Source: Saccharopolyspora endophytica
GTDB lineage: Bacteria > Actinomycetota > Actinomycetes > Mycobacteriales > Pseudonocardiaceae
NCBI RefSeq assembly: GCF_018070075.1
Contig: NZ_JAGPXE010000004.1
Location: 186,001 to 250,000, forward strand
Direction of reading: 5' to 3'
DNA length: 64,000 nt
Shown: piece by piece, positions 35,646 to 43,906 of the stretch
Position numbering within the stretch: the first letter of the stretch is position 1
Layout of the letters: every line of letters begins with the position of its first letter
The notes under the pieces: model-generated
What the model saw: the letters and a program-made list of their open reading frames with translations, nothing else
Told to the model about the DNA's origin: nothing
The model's database searches: none
Made by a program: the position numbers and the translations under genes

Positions 35646-35718
35646 AGCGGATGACGGGACTCGAACCCGCGACCCTCACCTTGGCAAGGTGATGCGCTAC
35701 CAGCTGCGCTACATCCGC
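35646..35718 (-). tRNA. tRNA-Gly (GCC anticodon)
   Basis: Acceptor GCGGATG/CATCCGC, anticodon loop TTGCCAA (GCC), T-loop GGTTCGAGTCC. First gene of a Gly-Cys-Val array. Confidence 0.95.
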
Positions 35719-35854
35719 CTGCTGCGACATCTCGGCCCGGTGTCCCGGGCCTGTCCGCCGCGTTGCAATGAACTCTAGACCACGCCCAAGATCGGGATCA
35801 AAGGGGGGTCCCCGCTCCGCCTGGTCGCAACCGGGCAGAGCGCTTCTGACCTGA

Positions 35855-36280
35855 TCAGCCCATGTCGAAGGGCAGCAGGCGGGTGAGCGCGTCGTCGACG
35901 TCGACCCACAGGTTCTCGTTGCCCGGGACCACCACGTCGTAGGTGCGGTCCAGGAAGTCGGCGAGCTCCTGCGCCGAAGCCTCGAACACCGCGTGGCCGG
36001 ACGGCGAGCTCAGCTCGATGGCGACGACCTCCGGGTCGTCGACCGCCGGGCGGATCGTCACGTCGCCCTCGCCGGCGTGCGCGATCAGGCCGTCGGCCAG
36101 CAGATCGCGGGCGAAGACCCATTCGACCCATCCGGCGCGGCCGGTGCGGAACGCGGCCACCACGGCGTAGGGGTCCTGGGTGTCGTAGCGGAGTTCGACC
36201 TGGACCGGCACTGCGGGCGCTTGCGGAGCCAGCAGATCGAACACGGCCGTAGAACGGAGTGTCACGTGATCATTACGCAT
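35855..36280 (-). CDS. SsgA-like (SALP) sporulation/cell-division protein
   Basis: A 141-residue protein of the SsgA/SsgB family found only in sporulating and some other actinomycetes: LRYDTQDPYAVVAAFRTG, WVFARDLLADGLIAHAGEGDV, DDPEVVAIELSSPSGHAVFEA, FLDRTYDVVVPGNE. SsgB-type members help recruit FtsZ to septum sites. ATG 36280 with GGGGAGG three bases upstream. Single gene after the tRNA array. Confidence 0.9.
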   Translation of the reverse strand: MRNDHVTLRSTAVFDLLAPQAPAVPVQVELRYDTQDPYAVVAAFRTGRAGWVEWVFARDLLADGLIAHAGEGDVTIRPAVDDPEVVAIELSSPSGHAVFEASAQELADFLDRTYDVVVPGNENLWVDVDDALTRLLPFDMG

Positions 36281-37071
36281 TGTCCTCCCCTTCCTGCTCC
36301 CTCCCGGTCCGTTTATCGACCGAGCAACACAGTTGTGACGCCTCATCGGGCAGATTTACTCGCGACTCCCGCATAGATCACCCGGTCGGGCCATGCCCGA
36401 ATTCGCTGGGCGACCAAGCGAGTGCACTCCGTGGTCGAAATCCCGGGGTCGGAGTGGTCGCCGGTTCCGGCCGATCCCCTTCCGATCGGACGGGCCCGTC
36501 GCCCACGCCGGAGACTCGATCCGTCGCGAACTCTCCCGATCAGAGCGGCCGGCCCAAGGGACCCGCCTCGCCCAGTGACCCACGTCGTTACGTTCTGTAA
36601 CTAGGTCGACTGTGTCCGAGCCCGGTCTGCAGATCGGTCGCTCACGCCCGGTGAATCCCGCCTCCGCGTACCGGCTGACCACCGGGTTCACGCTTCGTCG
36701 GGTTCGCCTGACGTGACTCAAGAATAAGCGACGAAGGGCCTTCGCATTTTCCCGAAAATGCCTTGGATGAGACGTCCACCACGAGATGTCACCGGTTCGG
36801 GCTAATGGTTCTCACCGCGTCGGTTACAGCGCACGCACGGCACCGAACGCGCGGTCGAGAGGCGGCTCACAGTGTGACCAGGATCGAAGGCTCGCCACAG
36901 GGCCCAAAGACCCGGCTTCCGACGAACCGGACAATGATCCCAGTCACAATTCAGTCACAGCATCGTGCGGCGAGCACCCGTCTGTCCGCTTGACAGCAAA
37001 CCGCTGTTCACCGGGCCCGGGAACAATGGTCGGTTACCGACTCGTCGGCGCTGTGACCCACTGCACCACGG
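36281..37071. other. 790-bp non-coding stretch
   Basis: No credible gene. It holds two small palindromes: GTTAC-GTTCT-GTAAC (36587-36601) and GCATTTT-CCCG-AAAATGC (36745-36762). Base composition is less G+C rich than coding DNA around 36700-36980. Likely the ssgA-like promoter region and the promoter of the gene at 37072. Confidence 0.4.
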
Positions 37072-37623
37072 GTGGCCCACTGCGACCGTATCCTGAGCAC
37101 GCGAGCCCGACGAACAGCCTTTAGGTGGAGAGCCCTGAACGATCACACCGAGCCGGAAGCCCGACAGACCGGTGCGGAACCGGGCGACCACGAGCACCCC
37201 AAGCACCCGCGCCTGCACGCGCTGCGTGAGCGCCTGCGCGCTTACCGCGCGTACGTCCGCCGCCGCCGGACCCTGAACATCACCTACCGCGTCGTGCTCG
37301 GCGCGTTCGGCACGGCGGTCCTCATCGCAGGGCTCCTGATGATCCCCTACCCGGGCCCGGGATGGCTGGTGGTCTTCGCCGGCCTCGGCATCCTCGCCAC
37401 CGAGTTCCACTGGGCGCACCGGGTCAACATGTTCGCCAAGCGGCACTACCAGCGGTGGGTCCACTGGCTCGGCCGCCAGAACCTCGCCACCAAGCTCACG
37501 ATCATGGCCGCCACCGGCCTCGTCGTCGTGGTGACGCTGTGGCTGCTGGGCATGTTCGGCACGATCGGCGGCTGGCTCGGCCTGCGCTGGACGTGGTTGG
37601 CCTCCCCCCTGTTCGGCCCCTAG
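37072..37623 (+). CDS. TIGR02611/PGPGW-type small membrane protein
   Basis: 183 residues from ATG 37072, or about 162 if the CTG at 37135 (AGGTGGAG upstream) is used. Basic N-terminus, then helices LNITYRVVLGAFGTAVLIAG, the YPGPGWLVVFAGLGILATEF signature, and LTIMAATGLVVVVTLWLLG. Function unknown; conserved in actinobacteria. It lies 57 bp upstream of tRNA-Val(CAC). Confidence 0.8.
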   Translation: MAHCDRILSTRARRTAFRWRALNDHTEPEARQTGAEPGDHEHPKHPRLHALRERLRAYRAYVRRRRTLNITYRVVLGAFGTAVLIAGLLMIPYPGPGWLVVFAGLGILATEFHWAHRVNMFAKRHYQRWVHWLGRQNLATKLTIMAATGLVVVVTLWLLGMFGTIGGWLGLRWTWLASPLFGP

Positions 37624-37680
37624 AAACGATCGTGTATTGTTCTTCTCGTCGCCGGGAACGGTGAACGAACAACAGAACAA

Positions 37681-37752
37681 GGGCGATTAGCTCAGGGGGA
37701 GAGCGCTTCGTTCACACCGAAGAGGTCACTGGTTCGATCCCAGTATCGCCCA
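37681..37752 (+). tRNA. tRNA-Val (CAC anticodon), integration target
   Basis: Acceptor GGGCGAT/ATCGCCC, anticodon stem CTTCG/CGAAG with loop TTCACAC (CAC), T-loop GGTTCGATCCC. CCA not encoded. The 3' part from the anticodon arm is replaced by the identical element-borne copy after integration, so the gene stays functional. Confidence 0.95.
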
Positions 37753-37754
37753 CA
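37709..37754. repeat. attL: 46-bp core inside tRNA-Val(CAC)
   Basis: CGTTCACACCGAAGAGGTCA is the first 20 bases of a 46-bp sequence repeated exactly at 59550-59595 and 61471-61516. It runs from the anticodon arm to two bases past the tRNA end. Confidence 0.9.
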
Positions 37755-37758
37755 TTCA

Positions 37759-37801
37759 GTAGATGACCCTGACCAGCATGTTCAGGGTCATCTACTTTTT
37801 T
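37759..37801 (+). terminator. Element-supplied rho-independent terminator after tRNA-Val
   Basis: GTAGATGACCCTGA / TCAGGGTCATCTAC (perfect 14-bp stem) followed by a run of T. It differs from the terminator after the other two att copies, so it comes from the element's attP flank. Confidence 0.9.
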
Positions 37802-37852
37802 GTGGATGCCCGTAATGCCCTTTTGGGCATCGCTCAGTACCTAAAGTGGTGC

Positions 37853-39340
37853 CTATTCGGCGTCCTCCGACTGCCGTTCCCGCTCTAGAAGCACCTGCCG
37901 GTACTGAGCCGGCAGAGCTCGTAGGAACTGCACGATCGCTTCCTCGTTTCGCGTTTCCGGTTCTCCCCCAGCTCCCGGCACGACAGCCTGCTCGCCCGGG
38001 GCCTTCGGGAGGAAGAGTCTCCCGATGTCCTCTGCGGCGTCTCGATCGAGCTCGGGAACGTCCTCGGCGTAGGTGTCCAGGGTGAAGGCGACCGTTGCGT
38101 GACCGAGTCGACTGCTGACGACCTTGGGGTGCACGCCAGAGCGCAGCGCGATGGTCGCGTAGCTGTGCCTCACGCCGTGCAATGTGATCAGCGGAAGGCT
38201 CACCCTGTCCACGAGCGCGTTGAACTTCTCCGTGATGGTGTCCGGGTAGATCCGACCTCCGTTCTCCCAGCAGAAGACCAGCCCGTTGTCCTGGTACCCG
38301 CTGCCAAAGGCCGCGCGCTCAGAATCGAGGCGTTCCAGGTGTTCAGTCAGGACGGCCGTGGTGTAGCGGTCGAGGGCGACAGGACGTCGACTCTTCTTGC
38401 TCTTACCTCCGCCCGAGACGACTTTGCCGCCGGCGACCACGCTCGTGACGTTCATACGCAATGTGGCGCCGCCTGAGGCACTCAGATCGAGCCCGTCGCG
38501 GGTGAGTCCGCACAACTCCGAACGCCTCATGCCTGTCGAAGCCACCAGGACCCACAGGGCGTAAAACCGATCGGCACGGGCGGCTTCGAGGAACCGCGCC
38601 ATTTGTCCCGGACTCCACGTCTTGTGCGGGCGGCGAACCTGCGAGGGGGCCTTCACGCTCTCCATCGGGTTCGCCCCAACTACGCTCCATGCCTTTGCCG
38701 TGCTGAATGCCGAGCCAAGCATGATGTGGACGCTGTGCACCGTCTTCGGGGCATAGCCAACCTGTGGCTCGGCAGGAACGCGGCCAACCTCGTATCGACG
38801 CACGGCCTTACGTGCTCCGGCGTAGGTGACGCCTGTCTTCTCAGCGATCTCGCGGATCCTGAGGTTCTCCTTCCGTTCCTGTGCGCCCTTCCACAGCTGG
38901 TACATCTCCCAGTTGGTGTTGGGCTGATCGAGCCGTGCCTTAGTAAGCAGGTGCTCGTAGAGCGCCGCTACAACGGACGGCGTGATGTCCTGCATTCGCC
39001 GATTACCAATGATCGGCAACACGTAATAGCGCGCCAAATTCTCGTAGTTGGCCGCCGTCGTGGCTTCCGTGGTGGTCCGGACGTACGAGAACCACGATTC
39101 GAAGAAGGTCGACACGGTTTGCCGTGACGGCTTCACGTACGTTTCCGTTGCCAATGCCCCACGTGCGATGAGCATCGCTTCCCAAGCGTCATCTTCGGTT
39201 TCGAAGCCGCTCTGGCGGATCTCGGGCCGTTCACCCGTCAGGATGTCTGGCGGGCCGTAGAACTTGTAGGCCCATTTCCTGCCACGCGGGAAGACGCTGC
39301 CGGGAACCCGGCGGCCGGACTTCTTCTTTCGTTCTGTCAT
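37853..39340 (-). CDS. int: Tyrosine recombinase (integrase) of the AICE
   Basis: A 495-residue integrase adjacent to attL. The catalytic residues are visible: R272 in TGMRRSELCGL, HxxR in LHGVRHSY (H388, R391), H414 in RLGHATV and nucleophile Y424 in LDTYAED. The N-terminal arm-binding domain begins KWAYKFYGPPD. The core-binding domain seems to be interrupted at about 136-200 by an insertion containing an HTH-like segment (RIREIAEKTGVTYAGARKAV). Length is 100 residues above typical 380-400. It overlaps xis by 4 bp. Confidence 0.95.
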   Translation of the reverse strand: MTERKKKSGRRVPGSVFPRGRKWAYKFYGPPDILTGERPEIRQSGFETEDDAWEAMLIARGALATETYVKPSRQTVSTFFESWFSYVRTTTEATTAANYENLARYYVLPIIGNRRMQDITPSVVAALYEHLLTKARLDQPNTNWEMYQLWKGAQERKENLRIREIAEKTGVTYAGARKAVRRYEVGRVPAEPQVGYAPKTVHSVHIMLGSAFSTAKAWSVVGANPMESVKAPSQVRRPHKTWSPGQMARFLEAARADRFYALWVLVASTGMRRSELCGLTRDGLDLSASGGATLRMNVTSVVAGGKVVSGGGKSKKSRRPVALDRYTTAVLTEHLERLDSERAAFGSGYQDNGLVFCWENGGRIYPDTITEKFNALVDRVSLPLITLHGVRHSYATIALRSGVHPKVVSSRLGHATVAFTLDTYAEDVPELDRDAAEDIGRLFLPKAPGEQAVVPGAGGEPETRNEEAIVQFLRALPAQYRQVLLERERQSEDAE

Positions 39341-39690
39341 GCAGCATCAGCCTCTGTCGAATCGGTGGGATCGGGCTTGACGAAGTCGGCGAGCTGGGCG
39401 CGCACGATGTACACACGCCGACCGAACCGTTTGACCGGCAGCTTTCCCTCAGCTGCGTAGCGGTACGCGGAAGCACGACTCAACCCCAGCTCGCGTGCCG
39501 CTTCGGGAATCGAGATCAGTACTGGCCCGCTCGCGGCCGATTCGGTGGCTGGGCGCGAGTTCTGGATGGAGGAAAGGTTCCCGGTTTCGAGGGCCGCCGC
39601 AGCGAGGGAAAGGGCCGTGGTCAACAGCGCGGCCATCTGCTGGTTCGGATCGCCGGCGGGTGTGCCGGCCGTGCTTTCGAGACGAGACAT
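39337..39690 (-). CDS. xis: Excisionase, MerR/HTH_17-type
   Basis: A 117-residue protein with a low-complexity Ala/Ser N-terminus and a DNA-binding domain: ISIPEAARELGLSRASAYRY, GKLPVKRFGRRVYIVRAQLA. This is the helix-turn-helix 17 pattern of AICE excisionases. It overlaps int by 4 bp (39337-39340), so both are co-translated; the order xis-int is as in pSAM2. Confidence 0.9.
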   Translation of the reverse strand: MSRLESTAGTPAGDPNQQMAALLTTALSLAAAALETGNLSSIQNSRPATESAASGPVLISIPEAARELGLSRASAYRYAAEGKLPVKRFGRRVYIVRAQLADFVKPDPTDSTEADAA

Positions 39691-39824
39691 CGACGCTCCT
39701 CGGTTCGACGGGTACGGGTTTCCCGCGCCAAAGTGACTACGCAATGTGTCCTTTCGGTCCGGCCTACAGAGGCTGGAACAGTGGGGGGGTCGTGGGCTGG
39801 GCTGGGCTGGAGCGGTTTTCCGAC

Positions 39825-40032
39825 CCGCAAACCCGCAAACCCGCAAAACGGGGTTTGAGCTGGGGTTTTGGTTGCGGGTTTGGTGCGGGTTTGCGGGTTT
39901 GGAGTGCTGGTTCTTGCGGGTTTGCGGGTTTGGCGGTGGACGTGGCGGGTTTGGTCCCCGTCCCTGCCCCGGCTTCTTTTTCCTGGTGAACTTGGGTGGT
40001 TGCTGGGTTTGCGGGTTTGCGGGTTTGGTTTG
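39825..40032. repeat. GCGGGTTT repeat block, possible replication origin (iterons)
   Basis: Three inverted copies (AAACCCGC in tandem, 39828-39847) face about eight direct copies of GCGGGTTTG/GCGGGTTTGG clustered at 39873-39950 and 40004-40028. The block fills the gap between xis and the replication gene. The spacing is irregular (about 8, 11 and 20 bp). It fits a replication-initiator binding region but could also be a transcription terminator or spacer. Confidence 0.65.
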
Positions 40033-40037
40033 GGGGG

Positions 40038-41636
40038 TCATGAGGTTTGGGTCTGGCGCTCGACCCAGTAGACGCGGCTGCCGGTGTGGCTGTTGGTGAC
40101 GCTGCGTAGAACGATGTCGCCGCGCCACCGTCCGATCTGGCCGGTGAGCTTGCGTCCGAGCGACTTCGCGGACAGGAGCTTTCCGGCGCCGGTCGTGGGG
40201 AAGTTGCCCTGCCACGGGTCGAGGCCGGAGTCGACTTCGGCGGTGGCGCGCAGGTCGTTGGCGGAGACTTCCTTGCTGCCGTGGAGTTGGTGCCAGCGCA
40301 GCAGGAAGCCTCGCCACTCGGCGGCGTCGTCGTCGAGGTCGCGCGAGGTTTCGGCGTTGCCGAGGAAGCCGCCGATGCCGTGGTGTTCGAGGAATCCGCC
40401 GAGGTACTGGGCCCAGCGGGTGAACTGTCGCATCTGCGGAACCGAGCTGGAGGTGGGTGCGCCGGCCGCGGTCCAGTCGAGGATCAGCACCAGCAGGTGT
40501 CGCAGCACGACCGCCTGGTTGACCGGGTCGAGGATCCAGGTGTCGAGGTTCGGGATCGTGAACCCGCCACGGGCCTCGGGGCGCGGGCAGTCGGGATCGA
40601 GGCGAACCCACACGCTCCGGGAGGCCATGTCGCCGCCGACGCGCAGGTTGTTGCCGGTGGCCAGCCACAACCGGTCGTTGGGGAACGTGGAGGCGGCGTT
40701 GGTGCCCAGCTTGCGGTCGGTCCAGGTCCGCTCGGTCACCAGCCGCGCCAGAACGGCGGAGTTGATGACCGCGCCCTCTTCGAGGTTGTCGAAGACCACG
40801 ACGCCGACCTGGTCGGCGAGCACGGTGGTGATGGCCTTGCGCAGTTCTTCCTCGGAGTCGGTCCACGTCAGAACTCGCTGCCCGACCAGCATCCCCACGC
40901 AGCCGGACAGGATGGTCTTGCCGCTGCCGGGCATGGTCGCGTCGATGACCCCAAACGGCGAGAGCGCGCGGGTGAACGGGCGGATGATCGGCGTGACGAG
41001 CATGCCGAGGTAGTTGGCGCGATCGGCGTTAGACACCCACGGGAAGTCCCGCAAGAACGTCTCCAGCAGAAACGTCTTGGCTTCCTCGACCTGCTGCTGG
41101 CTGGGCTGATCGGGCACCGGTTCCAGGTGGCTGCGGCCGGCGAGCAGGTACCCGGTGGCCGGGTCGTAGCCGGGCTGCTGCAGCAGCGTCCCGTCGGGGC
41201 GCAGGACCGGGGTGGAGATGATCCGGCGCAGCACCGGCAGGTCCGGCCAGGAGCGGCGCGAGAGCACCGATCCCAGCACCGACAGCGCCGGGGACTTCTC
41301 GACCTCGACGTGGTTGCCGTGCTTGTCCACGTCCGGGGCGACGACGTTGAGGTGTTCGGCCATGAGGCTGGCCAGCAGCGGGGGTTTGAGCTGCACGGCC
41401 GACAGCGGCAGGGCGACGTCGTCATCGCCCGCGGTCGGGTCACCGGATCCGGAGACGGCCTCGACCAGCACCGGGGCGCCGTCCTGGACGTAGGTGTCGG
41501 GCAGCAGTCGGGAGCCCACCGCGGTGGTGAGCACGCGGATGGCGTCGGGGTTGGTGCTGATGCGTACCTTCGGGCGTCCGTCGTCGCCGACCGGCCACAT
41601 CGACGGCCGGGAGGGGGTGGCGTGGGCTTCGGTCAT
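40038..41636 (-). CDS. AAA+/helicase-like replication protein of the AICE
   Basis: A 532-residue protein. Walker A is ATMPGSGKTIL (about 233-243), Walker B VGVVVFDNLEEG (about 278-289), sensor-like LWLATGNNLRV and arginine-finger candidate SRSVWVRLDPD. It resembles the helicase half of plasmid/phage primase-helicases. It overlaps the prim-pol gene by 4 bp (41633-41636). Together they are a RepAM-style replication pair. The repeat block just downstream is the likely target. Confidence 0.85.
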   Translation of the reverse strand: MTEAHATPSRPSMWPVGDDGRPKVRISTNPDAIRVLTTAVGSRLLPDTYVQDGAPVLVEAVSGSGDPTAGDDDVALPLSAVQLKPPLLASLMAEHLNVVAPDVDKHGNHVEVEKSPALSVLGSVLSRRSWPDLPVLRRIISTPVLRPDGTLLQQPGYDPATGYLLAGRSHLEPVPDQPSQQQVEEAKTFLLETFLRDFPWVSNADRANYLGMLVTPIIRPFTRALSPFGVIDATMPGSGKTILSGCVGMLVGQRVLTWTDSEEELRKAITTVLADQVGVVVFDNLEEGAVINSAVLARLVTERTWTDRKLGTNAASTFPNDRLWLATGNNLRVGGDMASRSVWVRLDPDCPRPEARGGFTIPNLDTWILDPVNQAVVLRHLLVLILDWTAAGAPTSSSVPQMRQFTRWAQYLGGFLEHHGIGGFLGNAETSRDLDDDAAEWRGFLLRWHQLHGSKEVSANDLRATAEVDSGLDPWQGNFPTTGAGKLLSAKSLGRKLTGQIGRWRGDIVLRSVTNSHTGSRVYWVERQTQTS

Positions 41637-42619
41637 GCCGCATCACCCCGGACACCGATCGTGCGGGGGTTGCGTGCCGCGCACCGGAACCCGGAGGTGA
41701 TCGTGGCGTCGATCTGCGCCGGGGTCCACGGCTCGTTCGGTCGGGTCAGCGGCAGCCGGGACATGGCGTGGTGCAACGCCTCCCGCACCACGGTCTCCTC
41801 GACCGCTCCCCCGGCCACCAGCCGCCCCAGCGCGAGAGCGGCGGTGAACAGGGCCTGGTTCTGCGCGCCTGTACCGGTCGCTGCGAGCCGGTCGCACTCG
41901 TTGCGGACAGCGGCGGCCACGTAGCGGGAGGCACGCACAGCGGGGATCTCACGAGGCGCTGAGACCGCCGCTGGTGGCTTGGGAGCAAGTGCCTGGACCA
42001 ACCAGGCGGGCAACTCAACCGGTTCGGAGTCGTTGATGAGCTCGTAGATCCCGTCGGGGGTGATCGAGCCCGGGGCGACGACGTAGCCGCCCCCGGCGCG
42101 GGTGTCGATCAGCGGCCCGAGCCCACCCTGGTGGCCGTTGGTGTTGCGCAGCCGCATCCCGGCCGGGGCGCGGAAGTAGAAGTGCCGTCCCCCGCTTGGA
42201 GTCGCCACCGTGTAGGTCGCCGGCACCGTCGCCCCGGCCTGGTCGGCGAGCACGGTCAGGACATCGAGGCCGCAAGCGACCCCCCTGCTGTTCCAGCCTT
42301 CTGGCCAGACCCAGCCGGGCTTGGGCTGGTCGCAGTCCACGACCAGCAGCCCCGAGGGGCCGGTGGCGACCGCGACGTTGAACGCCGCGGTCGACCAGCA
42401 CGCCCACACCCGCGAGGCATCCGAGGTCGCGCGCTGCTCCCAGCCCTGGTGTCCACCGGCGCAGATGCCGGTGGCGGGGCAGTCTTTCCGGCCGTGCAAC
42501 GCGGGGCTGCGCTTCGTGCGCGGCCTCAGCGGGAACACCTTCCAGCCCCGCCGTGCCAGCAGCAGCGCCTGATCACGCAACTGCCCGGCAACAGCGCTGG
42601 GGGCCTGGTGTGTGGTCAC
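41633..42619 (-). CDS. Bifunctional DNA primase/polymerase (prim-pol) of the AICE
   Basis: A 328-residue protein with the archaeo-eukaryotic primase-like domain PF09250: LARRGWKVFPLRPRTKRS, NVAVATGPSGLLVVDCD (metal-binding Asp pair region), TPSGGRHFYFRAP, and IDTRAGGGYVVAPGS. It makes primers and extends DNA on the element. It lies upstream of and is coupled to the AAA+ gene. Confidence 0.9.
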   Translation of the reverse strand: MTTHQAPSAVAGQLRDQALLLARRGWKVFPLRPRTKRSPALHGRKDCPATGICAGGHQGWEQRATSDASRVWACWSTAAFNVAVATGPSGLLVVDCDQPKPGWVWPEGWNSRGVACGLDVLTVLADQAGATVPATYTVATPSGGRHFYFRAPAGMRLRNTNGHQGGLGPLIDTRAGGGYVVAPGSITPDGIYELINDSEPVELPAWLVQALAPKPPAAVSAPREIPAVRASRYVAAAVRNECDRLAATGTGAQNQALFTAALALGRLVAGGAVEETVVREALHHAMSRLPLTRPNEPWTPAQIDATITSGFRCAARNPRTIGVRGDAA

Positions 42620-42667
42620 GAGAGCTCACCTCCACAAAGGACATTGATCGGAAAGGGGTGTGCAGCG

Positions 42668-43456
42668 TCAGCCCTGCTGGTAGAGGGGGTGGCAGTACGG
42701 GCACAGCCACCGCCGCGCGTCGATCTGCCGCCACTCATCGGCGGTCGCCATCTCCTCCAGCACGGCTCGGTCGGCGAGCCGGACCGGGCCGATGGGATCG
42801 TCGTAGGCCAGGACCTCCGGGCATGCGGGGTGAGCACAGATCAGTTCCCACTCGCTGTCCGCGCCGCGCTCGACGGTGACCTCGACGACCACACCCCGGG
42901 GTTGCGACGGGTCGTGCAGGCCGTGTGCCATGCCCAGCTCGACCGCGACGTCCTCGGCCTCGGCGTAGGTGAGATCGGTGTAGACCTCGACCTCGTCGCC
43001 GTGGATGTCACGCAGGACGACCTGCCATGCCGGTTTGCAGCATCGCCAGCTGCTCTCCTTCGGGCACAGCGGCCGGCCTTCGTGGACCGCCATGGCCAGC
43101 TCAGTAGCCACAGCCCGAACGGTTTCCCAAAAGCCGTACTGGTCGCAGAGCTCAGCGGTCGGCAGCGTCCAGTCGATGCCGTACTTACCGAGGAACACCG
43201 CGGCATCGCGGACGTGCCCCGGAGCGCCGCCGGTGGGGCCGCTGAAGACCTCGCATCCGGACGCGACGTGGAACAGCCCCCACTGGCCGGTGAACCGCCA
43301 CTGCCCGGTCACGATGTCGCGGCCCACGCGCGGCGCGACCACCAGGCCAGGAACCGGGGTCGGCTCCACGATCCCGACGATCTGGTTCTTGCCCAGCTGC
43401 AGCGGAATCCGGTCCGGAACCTCGGGACAGGTGCAGGGTTCGGTGTAGGTGTGCAT
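42668..43456 (-). CDS. AICE protein of unknown function with Cys motifs
   Basis: 262 residues from ATG 43456 (GGGAG eight bases upstream). A C-terminal zinc-ribbon candidate is formed by CAHPACPE and RWLCPYCHPLY. N-terminal CTCPEVPDR adds two more Cys. No enzyme motif recognised. It is 48 bp upstream of prim-pol in the same operon and may serve replication or transfer. Confidence 0.65.
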   Translation of the reverse strand: MHTYTEPCTCPEVPDRIPLQLGKNQIVGIVEPTPVPGLVVAPRVGRDIVTGQWRFTGQWGLFHVASGCEVFSGPTGGAPGHVRDAAVFLGKYGIDWTLPTAELCDQYGFWETVRAVATELAMAVHEGRPLCPKESSWRCCKPAWQVVLRDIHGDEVEVYTDLTYAEAEDVAVELGMAHGLHDPSQPRGVVVEVTVERGADSEWELICAHPACPEVLAYDDPIGPVRLADRAVLEEMATADEWRQIDARRWLCPYCHPLYQQG

Positions 43457-43526
43457 CGTGGGTACTCCCTTCAACATGGCCGATGGCCTCATGCGGCGGT
43501 CTTTTCGGTGCTGGTGTCGGTGGGTT

Positions 43527-43688
43527 TCAGTCGCGCTCGTCGATGGGTGTGACCATCGGCAGCGCCTCGGTGACGATCTGGGTCGCGGTCCAGCGGTCGT
43601 GCTGGTCGTGGAGCTCGTTCACGAGGTCCTCGACCTGGGTGGGGGTGGTGGTCTGGTTCATCCGGCGGGCGAACTCGGCGGCGTCCAC
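43527..43688 (-). CDS. Small AICE protein, 53 residues
   Basis: Starts at GTG 43688 with GGAG five bases upstream; sequence begins VDAAEFARRMNQTTTPTQ and ends VTPIDERD. Acidic, helical, no known domain. Coding supported by ribosome site and position in the operon. Confidence 0.55.
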   Translation of the reverse strand: MDAAEFARRMNQTTTPTQVEDLVNELHDQHDRWTATQIVTEALPMVTPIDERD

Positions 43689-43906
43689 AACGTCTCCATT
43701 CGTGACAGTGCGTAGCTGTTTTGGGGCGTGTTGGGGGAAGGGAACGGCGAGGGAGGCGGGAGGGAATTCGGGTGGAGCAAGGGAGAATTCCCTGCGGCGT
43801 TCTCTTGGGCCGTTCCCTGGGGTTGAGCTGGCGGTTTGAGCTGGAAGGGAGTCAGTGAGTCCGGTCTTGCCGACTGGCTGGCGCCGCCTGTGGGGAGGTG
43901 TTTCGG

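Noticed and set aside
39825-40032. Possible CRISPR array
   Set aside because: Units are only 8-9 bp with irregular spacing and no unique spacers; no cas genes are nearby.
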